A stretch of 64,000 nucleotides of DNA, from positions 105,001 to 169,000 of the forward strand of contig ADNK01000506.1 in NCBI GenBank assembly GCA_000320545.1. Reading direction: 5' to 3'. The notes beneath the pieces are model-generated. The model was not told where the DNA came from, searched no databases, and saw only the letters and a list, made by a program, of their open reading frames with translations. The first letter of the stretch is position 1. Every line of letters starts with the position of its first letter. Positions 10,557 through 20,767 of this stretch are shown in pieces. The DNA is from Bigelowiella natans CCMP2755 (taxonomy: Eukaryota > Cercozoa > Chlorarachniophyceae). A program made the translations under genes and the position numbers.

Positions 10557-13242
10557 ATGTGTATTCTATCTGTTGAAAGCACTTCTAGACTTGGTGGTGT
10601 TGAGTCTGGTGATTCTCTCAAGAGTGGCTACCAATGCTCCTCCTTCTCCTCCCCCTCTTCGAATAATGCGAAGATCTTGGGGAATTCTCCACAGTCGCAA
10701 ACCCATTGGATATCTAACAGCAATGGTAATTTTGTTTAAATTTTGCCTTGCTTAAAGAAGAAGAAGAAGAAGAAGCACGTGTGTTTGCTGTTACTGCAAT
10801 TGCATGATCCAATTATTACGCTTTGAGTGACGCCCTTATGATCCAGTAGACCAACAGACTTAACATCAACGGGTACCAATACCTGGATGTTATTATTAGT
10901 AGCTTCTGTTATGAGAAGGAGCAGAGAATCATCAATTCCATCGAGCAATTATCTATCACCCATGAACGACATCCAACAAGCTGCTGTAAGGAGGAGGAGG
11001 AGGAGGATTCGAAGGTTGGTTCTCAGCAGGCATATCTGATGAAAGTATGCTATTGGCAAGCTCTTATTTGATGATGCTCCAACAGCTTTTCGTGTAAATC
11101 CCGGCCCACACCACAGGAAGGACGTTGTGAAGGTGGTCAGCAGAACGAAGGGGGGGCAGATGATCGCAACAGTAGTAGTTCGAATTCTCCACAGGGGAAA
11201 AACACCGTATAATATCCTACGAAAAATGTCCTTACGAATAATTCCAAACCAACAATAACAACAAAGATCAGTTTGGTTATTAACCAGTAGATCTTGACCT
11301 TCCCTCCTGGTGGTGGTGGTGGAGGTGGTAAATAAAACCACGAAGGCAGGCAGATAGGCACAAAGGCGAACATCGGATCTGCTCTCTCCAACAACCATTC
11401 TTTTCTTACCCTGAAGAAGCTAAGCAAAGCACTACTAATTGTTTGATGCACCTCCATCGCTTATCCTCCGTTGTAAAAAATGTAGCGCTTCTTCTATCAA
11501 GATGCAGAAGGTATTATTTTATTGGTTGCTTTGGATTTAAGGAAGGGTGAATTTCCTCATGTCCTTCATATTTGCAGCAGCAGCAGCTCATCAACATTAC
11601 TCGTGGGAAGAAGAATAGCTTCAAGATCAGGCCTCACTCACGGAGGAAGAAGCTTCTCTTCTGCCCGACGACTTGATGTATTCTTATTATTGCATTTTAT
11701 CATTTGAATCTTGTAGACTTGATGTATTCTCATCTCTACGTGCACATCGAATGCATTGTTGTTTGAACAAGACTCTCTTTCTTTCGCATCCAGGCTGACG
11801 ATGCTGTTCCCGTTATCGACTGCAGCTCTCTCTTCTCATCAAATGATGATCATGGTTATGATGCCCCCCATTGTACAGAGGAGCTTGTCTCACAGGTGGT
11901 GGTTTCCTCCTTGCCTGATACTTATGTTGCTACTTTTCAATATTACGACACAAGCATGGATAACATCCTTTGTATTGAACAATCAGGTACGTGAAGCGTG
12001 TGCAAATTGGGGCTTCTTCCAGATAGTAAACCATGGTATCGAACCAGAAATCATTCGGTCAGTAAGTAGTTACATATTATATGTGCTTGTGGATGATGCT
12101 GTGTACTACCTGTGCATTTATAGAAGAGGTAAAACTTCGTTCGCCCCTCCCCCTTCTCCATGAAGCAGCCAATGATCGAGTAATCCAACTGAGAATACAC
12201 CCTACTTGTTGTTTTGTGTACACTATTATCATCATCATCATCATCATTCGCATGCACCAAGAGGCTTTCAGGACCAAACACGCGCATTCTTCGCTCTTCC
12301 ACAACACGTAGGTCTCAGTAGCGTACTCGTTGCACACATCATCCATATTTATGCTATACCCTCTGATAGACGTATGGATCTTGCTCTATTCAGTGCTCCT
12401 TAGGGAGAAACAGATAATATCTTTTTAATTGGCCATGTTATTGGCAGGTGAAGTATGGATTGAGGAGATCAGTTGATAACTCAAGGGGTTTCTTTGACGA
12501 TGAGTTTACGAAGAGAAAAAGAGACTGGAAGGAAGGGTAGTAGTAGCAGTAGTAGTAGTAATAGTAGTATCATTTATTGTTGGAAGAAAAGTATTAAGTA
12601 CTCAAAGTTGCATGTTACTGACTTACTGCATTTCTTCATACGATGTGTTGTTGTCCTACTATATATCCTACTACTTCTCCTGCTATTGCAACATGTATAT
12701 ATAAAACCATCACTAATTTATGATGATTCACTTATTAACGAGCAGCCTAGATTTCGGTATGACGCCTTTGTGCCGTTCCAAAGATGCAATGGACTTCACT
12801 CTGGAAGGTTCTTTCTTCTTCTTCTTCTTCTTCTTCCACTAATCCTCTTTTTTGTCGTCGTCTTCTTCTTCTTCTTCCACTAATCCTCTTTTTTGTTGTC
12901 GTCGTCGTCGTCGTCGTCCTTTTCCGTTGTCATCATCTTGGGTGGGGAGTAGTAGTATACTACTCCAATGTATCATTTCTTTCTTTTCTGTGGTGGGGCA
13001 AACACGCACTACTACTTTTGATTACCTTTGTTGTTGTTATTGTTGTTGATACTATTCACGTTCCTTGGCTCCTATCCCCTCTATTTCTATGATATATATA
13101 TATATATATTCATAACTAGCCGCACCGGATGATGATATTCGGCACTCCAACCTTGACGGTTTCAACAGATTCCCCTCCGAGGTGGCAAATGATACATAGA
13201 ATACATCATGTGCTAGCTGCGACACTGTGGTTTGCACCTAAA

Positions 13243-13274
<32 letters not shown>

Positions 13275-14496
13275 CGACGGGTAATGATTCGAATAATGAT
13301 GAGGATGATGATGCTGCTGCTGCTGCTGCTTTATCTTCTGGGCGCGTTCTTTCGTCAATAGGAAGAAGCTCCTGGATTCAAGCGTGCAATGTGGACCTAT
13401 TTTGTTGCTATGACAAATCTGGCTGAACGTTTATCAGAGGTAGCACGAACCAATAGTTGTGATTAAGGATCATTAAGACGACCACATCGAGGATACCTGA
13501 CGTTAGAGCAGCACTTCATATCGATCGTGTGCATTATTCAACATTAATAATTATTGCACCTCCACGGGCGGCTGTGGAGCTTCTTTTCTTCATCAGTTGT
13601 ATATGTAACAACGATGGTGGGCAATGCGTCGTCATCGTCTTCGTCGTCGTCTAGTCTTTCTTATCAAGTAGCATAATGTTATTGTTTCACATCTATTACT
13701 ACTGCTACCATGTTGTGTGTTGTCCAAGTTCTATTACGTTACACTGCTGTAATATCTTGTCTTCTTCTTCTTGTTCTTGTTCTTCTTCTTGTTCTTCTTC
13801 TGTAGGTAATGGCATTAGGCATGGGAGTGGACAAGAGTTTCTTCAACGAACAATTAAGACACACACACACAAGCTTTCTAAGACTAAATTATTACCCGGT
13901 AAGTCAGTAGTAATAGTAGTAGTAGTAGTAGCTGTGGTTGTAGTTGTAGTAGTAGTAGTGGTAGTCGTACTTTCTTCATCGTCCATTTATAAATTGTTTC
14001 TGCAAATTGGCACAGATGATATGTTGATCTGATATATCTGGTTTATAGCGCTCACATCACATCACATCAATTTCTCTCTTCAAAGGTACTAGAGAAAGAA
14101 GAAGAAGGAAGCAGAGGACCTCATCATCCAAAGGATGGTGGTGCTTATAATGCTCCTCTAGGAATATCACCGCATTCGGTACTTCTACTACTACTAGTAG
14201 TAGTAGTTAGTAGGAGTAATAGCAGTTGTAGCGGTCAGTGCATGTTGGCACGCTGCTACTACTACAAATATATATGATGTGTGTTGTTAGTTCCGAAGAT
14301 TCTGTGTCTCCCAACCAGCAGTAGTATAGCAAACATATAATACTTACAGTGTTCTTCTTGCATAAATAGTGATACTGCACACCTGAGTCATTTTATTCAC
14401 TAGCTTATTTATTCAACCACAACAACAGGATGCTGGGTTCTTAACGCTATTATTACAAGACGATGATTGCCACTCCTTGCAGGTATAATGATATTA

Positions 14497-14532
<36 letters not shown>

Positions 14533-15885
14533 CACGTACTGTTGCTCTTCTTTCTGATAAACAACTACGTGTGTTGGCTGGCTTTCTGCTGTCGTTATCA
14601 ATACTAAAGCAGCAGCAGCAGCAGCAGTTATGCAATTACTCAGTGCTCTCATCAATTAACATCATCATCATCATCATATCTGGCAGCTGTTAGCAGAATG
14701 ATTGCTATCATATACTCCTCCTCCTCCCTCCTCCTCTTCCTCAATCAGGTATTCAATCGTTTCAACAATGAGTGGCAAACTGTGCATCCCATTCCCGGCG
14801 CTTTAACAGTAAATACAGGCGACATGGCGCAGGTGATGATGGATGATAATGATGATGATGACGACGATGATGATGATGACGTGCAATACTACTACTGCTA
14901 CTACCACCATACAAAATGGAAGAACCCATGATGAGTTTTGTTGTTAACAACAAGTAGGTATGGAGCAATGATCGTTATCATGCTCCTGTACATCGAGTGC
15001 TTGCCAATGCTGAGAAAACAAGATATTCCATGCCTTTCTTCTACAATCCTGGATACAATACGGAGGTAGTCATAGTAGTAGTAGATCACTAGGTGTAGTA
15101 CAAGAGTTGTGTGAAGAACCGATAAACTACCGATGCTATTGTAGACAGAAAACAGAATTATTGTTATTATGATAATAGTACAATAATAGTAGCTACAGAC
15201 ACACTACTACTACTACTACAACAACAACAACTACTACTACTACTACTACTACTACTATTACTCATGACCCTCTTTTTAGGTGAAACCTATAGAACATTGC
15301 GTTAATTCCCAGGAGAATCATCCATTGGCTTATGATCCAGTCTGCTGGTAGCAGTTGTTGTTGATATAATAATGATTATGATGATAATGCTCGATGTGCT
15401 TATAATATTCATCAAATTAACCTTTCACATCTACTGCTGCTACTGTCTCAACGAGTCTCCTCCTCCCCCGTTGTTATCACTATTCTCGCATCGCTACCAA
15501 AGGCTAACATATACGTTGTCTTGTTTTGGTTGGCGAGCAGGGGTTATTTTCGATGGCAAAGATATTCTGGTGATTTTGCAGATTTCGGACGGGAAGTACA
15601 GGTTGCGAAAAATTGTGAAGATAAATTACATTATTTTTGTAAGGAAGTGTAGATTGTATGTTCTAGCTGCATGCTTCTACGCGACGAGAATCTATGGAAA
15701 AACTGTTATTGATGATAGACTTAACTTTTACATGAATGAGAATATCTTTTGTTTGCTATCATGATCAGATTTCAGATTTCTCAAAGACAAATGAAAAGTT
15801 AAGACAAGAAGAACGAATTCGGCATCAGGATAAATTCATGGATACTTTTGATGGGGGTGCTAAAATTCAAAGTGCTGGAACGTAG
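10557..15885 (+). CDS. 2-oxoglutarate/Fe(II) oxygenase, isopenicillin N synthase-like
   Basis: The model has 21 exons: 10557-10725, 10900-10985, (11027-11044), 11117-11206, 11350-11510, 11578-11677, 11794-11895, 11987-12061, 12272-12307, 12448-12536, 12746-12807, 13120-13181, 13362-13439, 13806-13898, 14086-14178, 14429-14482, 14749-14832, 14958-15065, 15280-15347, 15541-15601 and 15769-15885, giving about 600 residues. The N-terminal domain is shown by VPVIDCSSLF, CANWGFFQIVNHGIEPEI and AFFALP. The double-stranded beta-helix core carries the iron ligands His437 and Asp439 (PHSDAG) and His496 (PVHRV), and the 2OG-binding Arg506-Tyr-Ser508. The C-terminal RYSGDFADFGREVQISDF is typical of this family. 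Substrate is unknown. The Ser/Asn-rich head (exons 1-5) is unusual. An alternative start at 11446 would give an Arg/Ser-rich mitochondrial-like leader and a protein of ordinary length. The 18-bp third exon is tentative. Confidence 0.85.
14499..14532. repeat. (GAT)n microsatellite in oxygenase intron
   Basis: A GAT/ATG tract lies directly after a donor site in the 2OG oxygenase gene. Similar tracts occur in the neighbouring introns at about 13245-13273 (GTA) and 14853-14879 (GAT/GAC). Confidence 0.9.
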
Positions 15886-16689
15886 AACATGCTAGCATGC
15901 TCACAGCAGATCAATGCGACGATGACAATAGACACAATAATTGTATATATATTATATTGTGATGTCCTTTGATCTCGCAATTTTAAATTTCTAAAATAAA
16001 TTATTTGAAAGGCATAAAATAATCCACTTAATTTCATCATGCAAGCTAGCACGTGCCATGCTAGCATATCTTAGTCATCGATCTCTAGATCTCCTCTGAA
16101 AACATACACTATCTGCCAAGTAAATCATGTGCAGATGTAGCTGTAGCATCATGGTTGTTCAACTCAATTGTGTGCGAGCGCTATTCGACTATGTAGTAGC
16201 CATGAGAGCGCTAGCCAACGCAGATACGATTCGCTTAGTAATTGACCAAATGCATGTCTAATAATCTGTGTAGTGGCATGCCAGATACGTACGATATACA
16301 TGTGAGGAGCTAAGAAGAATCGGAGCATCCATGTATGTTGCATGCAATGACGTGACGAGTCTATATAGCCCTAGAGCATTCATGTTATAATGTCTGAGAC
16401 TATGAGTATAACACTGAATTATACCCTTGTTCCTGGAAGGTCAGCACAACCGTACAGCGTAGTCACGGTAGATTATTAGACCTGCATTTGGCTACCATGC
16501 AAATTGTCTGCGTTGACTGCGCTGCATAACATTTCTTTCTCTTCCTCATCATGTTTGCATCGGCCAAAACTTAATCTAATATTACGACGTCTACGGATGC
16601 TTTCTTCCCTATATCCCTCGATCCATGCACATTTTGCACAGTTCATACATTCCAGCACTGCAATCATAATATATTATCTTTTATCATGA
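15886..16689. other. Tail-to-tail spacer rich in GCTAGC words
   Basis: This lies between the plus-strand oxygenase stop (15883-15885) and the minus-strand stop at 16690. GCTAGC occurs at 15891-15896, 16045-16050, 16060-16065 and 16210-16215, with ATACGTACGATA near 16277. The palindromic block ends near 16480. The rest shows no convincing exon. Confidence 0.6.
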
Positions 16690-18174
16690 TTAACCGTCTC
16701 TCCCACCTTGTCCCACCATGGCACTTCCTCGAAGTGCCACTTTCTGCCTTTGAGTTGGAAGCATCCTTCTAAGTTGCTCCTGCCCGAACAACAAGCTCCC
16801 TCCAAGTCTCGATGAAACCTCCTCCATCTCGTTGTTACTACTACTTCTTCCAGACAATTGCTCTGTGCTAATGCCCTGTCTCTGTGCTTCTAGGCAAATT
16901 GCTGACCAAGCTAGTTCTTTAGTATTAAATAAACCTAGGTACTTTTTTGATGATGACGATGATGATGATGATGATCCACCTCCTCCTATGACGAAAGATG
17001 TCTCGTACTTTTGCAACAAAGGACTCCATACGATACCAGGCAATCCGTTTGGAACAGGTGGAAGTGTCTATGGAATGATGGGTGCCGTTAGACCGATGTT
17101 AATGTAGATTCTAGCATCGTATTCATATGGTCATTTGTAATATATCTAGCAACGAATACTTATTATATAGCAACGATAATACTGAAATTCAAATATCACT
17201 AGATGGTGGCTTGTCTCTGCTGCTTCTACTACTACAAGTAACGTTTCCACGTGCATGCAGACAGACAAACACACCCATACACACACATACATACCTGGGA
17301 CATATTTTTCAGTAATGCAGCTTGAGTTGCTCTCGCTTTTTGCTTTCTAAGCCTGGCTTGTGCTTTGCGTTCTAAGTCCTCTCTACGTTTCTGCTCTTTC
17401 AACCGTGCTACAGTCTCCTAATTAGCATCATGATAATCCGTTGTAGTATTTCATGCCAATGAGGAGCCGGATAGAAACAGAATGGACATAGTTCCTACTA
17501 CTTCATTGTGTATTTTTCTCCCTTGATAATAGTAGTACTTTTACTAGTTTGTTTATCATAATAGTGTGTGCTAATACTTCCTACCTTTTTTTCTGCACGT
17601 TGCTCTCGTAGTAGTTTTTGCCTCGCTTCTTTGTCGAGTACAAGAGTCTTATTTTCTACTCACCAACAATACCAAACCACATGTTCGTACGAAAAATCAT
17701 AGTAGATGAATAAGAAGACTATGCAAAAATGATCCACATCAACATTATCCCTGCTCGCATCATCTCCCATTTTATTAATGAAAGGAAAGAAGTCACTGCT
17801 ATGACTGTTAGATATGATTTCATACTTCTAGACTTTCTCATGATCTGGCCTGAGACGTTTTTGATCAAGATAGCTTCAGAAGCAGCCTTTTTGGAAGAGC
17901 TTATGCTCGAGGGAACAGCTTTATGTTGCAGATATACAAGTTGGCTAGTTTGCTTAGTTTCTTTGGTTTTCTGATGTGGCAAAGTCCAACTTTCAATTTT
18001 AGAAAAATATGCAACCGACCGTTGCCACTCCTGCTGCTACTAGCTCAATACTACCAAAGGTTAAAATATCTACACAACGAGTAAATATTATGCATCATTG
18101 TCATTACATCGATAATGTTACGAAAGACAATCTTCTTCTTCTTCTCTTGAATGATCTCATAATTGATGAGTCAC

Positions 18175-18208
<34 letters not shown>

Positions 18209-19468
18209 TTAATCTAAGTTGATGACAACCTGCTGTTGTTTTCCTTGCATTGTCGATATTAAGACCGCATTCTTTAGATCTCTCTCAGTGGCAAGAGCCA
18301 TTGTTCTATTTCTTACGGGGTCGAAGTACCAAAGACTGCCTAATCCCCTTCAATATCAATACATAATATGCGACTTATATCGATGAAATTATAATGTGCA
18401 GGTCCGATGTGTTATGAACATCGGTGGCAATAATCAAGAGAAAGAGGCAGAAACGATTAGACTAGTACCATTGTGGACGAATAAACATGAAAAACAGACA
18501 TCCTTTACTGCTCTAAGGAAGATATACCCTGAAAATCCGCTTTTCGATTTCAACCCTTTTAAGGTGGAAATACGCAATTGAAGCAAACCGTCATCGTATG
18601 GAATAGAGAAGTTCGTTTGCATTCCAGTTGCTATATCTTGCACAATGACCTTGAGAGTATTATCAAAATATGGTTATATTCTTCAACAATATCATCATTA
18701 GGCATAAGCCCAAGCCTACCGTGATGTTAAGATTATCCCATTTTGTTCTTTTCTCGATGGCTGAGTATCGACGTTGGAATTCTTTCTTATACTTTATTTC
18801 CTCTATTTCATATCGTCTGCAAGTAATATAAGCTAAATAAACCGGTTGAAGTTGAGGATGAGGGAGTAATTCTGTTGAGTAAACAAGGGCTAATAGAATA
18901 ATCACGAAGAAAAACAAGACTCATAAATGGTGCCCTGCTCGGCCGTTCATTTTCCCAATTAATCTGCTTACTTCATTCGTTGGTGTTTTCGTCCTTCAAT
19001 CCTCACATTGGTAGCCTCTACATGCGGTCTCCCGCCATCTTCCTTTTTACATGCTTCGTTTCGTATTCGCAAGTGATCAAGTTTCTGAGAGATAGGGGTG
19101 CTAGGCTCTAGTTATTGCTATCAACATTCAATGATTTATTTTTACCCTCATCTCCTCCTGCCGTTCCTGCATCTTGTTGAGGTGATTGTGCCGTCCAACC
19201 TTTAGGAAGTTGTAAATATATTAAAAGCAGAAGAACTACAAAAGTACTACGAACCTACATATTTCTCAGGTTTATTCTTCGTTACGTCCTTTTCATCGTC
19301 AAAAGGTAGGGTTTGTAGTGGAGGCGCCCCTCGTCGCAGCAGATATCTGCGTTTTCTCTTGTTCGCCGATGAGGTAAAAGTAGTTGCTAACGCTAAGATT
19401 GCCAACAAGAGCACTACTTTCTCACAGAAAAATTTCCTATGCTTTCGAGATGGGTAGGATAATGGCAT
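16690..19468 (-). CDS. Membrane-anchored coiled-coil protein with AP2-like C-terminus
   Basis: Ten exons join in phase: 19468-19259, 19199-19146, 19105-18972, 18816-18720, 18649-18469, 18339-18230, 17970-17826, 17658-17585, 17417-17295 and 17067-16690, giving about 501 residues. The sixth donor (GTTGTC) is weak. I chose the ATG at 19468 because it places a basic head before a single hydrophobic helix (VVLLLAILALATTF, about residues 18-31), a likely signal anchor. A Lys/Arg/Glu-rich coiled coil spans roughly residues 300-375 (KLLREQRAEKK, VARLKEQKRREDLERK). The last exon holds GIVWSPLLQKYETSF, then KKYLGLFNTKELAWSAICLE. This has the three-strand-plus-helix pattern of AP2/ERF-like domains, although a Gly/Ser repeat interrupts it. 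A membrane-tethered DNA-binding protein would be unusual. The AP2 assignment is from pattern only. Confidence 0.6.
18175..18210. repeat. (ATC)n trinucleotide microsatellite
   Basis: A pure ATC tract of about 36 bp lies inside the intron between exons 6 and 7 of the minus-strand AP2-like gene. Confidence 0.9.
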
Positions 19469-20767
19469 TTTTGGTGCGTGAAGTCTATGCCCAATTGTTA
19501 CTTCTGTCTGTACTCGCCACCATGGCAAAAGATGGTAGTAACAACATTGATGGTTAATGAAGACATGAACTAGCTTAACCGTTGAGTAGTTTCCATCATC
19601 ATGATTATCACCCTCTTCATCATCATCGTTCTTCTTTGAGGGGGTCTTCTGCTTGTTTGTGTTTCATCGACACTGTAGCTGCTTGTTACGTACTGTTAAT
19701 TTTAACTGTGAATCCTCCATGTCGCACCAAAGAAATCCCACTAAAAACATGGCATTCACGAAACCACTGTGTTGAATTGTGATGGGAAGATTGTGCTCCT
19801 GACAACGTTGGCTGCCTGTCCAACTTCATGCCTGGCACGGCTTTTCTCGAGTTCTCACACGAGAGAGTCCTCGTTGTTTTCAGCTCGAGGCACTGCGTTT
19901 CGCACTTTGCAAGTGTCATGCAACACTTTGGAAATTTGCTCGATGAACAAAGTTTCTTTCTTTCTTTCTTTCTCTCTTTCTTTCTTTCGATCGTGTGTGA
20001 CTTCGCCGGACGTGAAACAAACCCCCAATTTCACGATCCTTTCAATCGCTCTGATGGAATCACTTCTTTCTTTCTTTCATTTCCGTCAATTGAGGAGGGA
20101 ACGGGTGAGTCAGCGTGTTTTCCAGTGTCTCACGATCCTTTCAACTGCTCCAAATGTGGAAACACCTCTTTCTCTTGATTCTCCGACACGCCAGCACGTG
20201 GTGAGGACGAACACGAACATCGCACATGCTGGCTAGACCGTCGCCGCACGCTTTCCAAGCAATGCGTGCATGCGCGTGTGCTTGATGGTGTCGCACGCAC
20301 GCACACACGCGTGGAGGCTGTGCAGTTGGTCGTGCACACAACCTAGCTAGCTAGACCCACAGCCAGCTAGCCAGGCAAGCGGCATGGATTGACAAGCGCG
20401 CGCAGGCTTCATCGCAAGAAGTCCAGAAGTGACACATCGTGCGTGCTAGCATGACAGCGCCGACAATCTGCCCAGACATGCCGAGGAATCTAGAAGTGTC
20501 CAAGCCAGCTGTGTCGGTCCCGGCATCATCTGCATGCATGCCGCGCGCATGCACATCATGGTCACAGCCACCTGAGGCATGACAAATGCACACAGACTAC
20601 ACGATGAGTCTGGGAGACACATGCTGGCACAAGCATGTCTAGATGTACATGATTTACTGCGCATTTGAGCTCAGCATTGCAGCATGTGATTCGTCGAATG
20701 ACGTGGTGAGGGTCTAGCTAGATGGCTTCAACTGAATTTTCTCAAAAACTAACACATTGTGGGGGAC
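19469..20767. other. Upstream region plus palindrome-rich 3' spacer, no gene seen
   Basis: From 19469 to about 19950 lies the region upstream of the minus-strand gene; TGTCGCA at 19720-19726 is a partial match to the recurrent promoter word. From 19950 to 20180 there are TTTC tracts and two related modules starting CACGATCCTTTCAA. From about 20190 to 20740 the sequence is rich in GCTAGC (20346-20351, 20366-20371, 20445-20450) and CATGC words and ends just before the RPB1 stop. I see no plus-strand partner gene here. Confidence 0.5.

Noticed and set aside
10560-10740. Minus-strand open reading of about 55 codons opposite the first oxygenase exon
   Set aside because: The plus-strand reading has an ATG, a good donor and an in-phase next exon. 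The minus reading has no clean splice partners.
11137-11457. Minus-strand frame with a hydrophobic stretch starting at 11457
   Set aside because: It overlaps the phase-consistent plus-strand oxygenase exons at 11117-11206 and 11350-11510 on the opposite strand and lacks supporting neighbours.
13672-14032. Val/Ser-rich plus-strand frame of 118 codons
   Set aside because: It is produced by GTA and TCT microsatellites reading through an oxygenase intron. Only the segment 13806-13898 is coding, in another frame.
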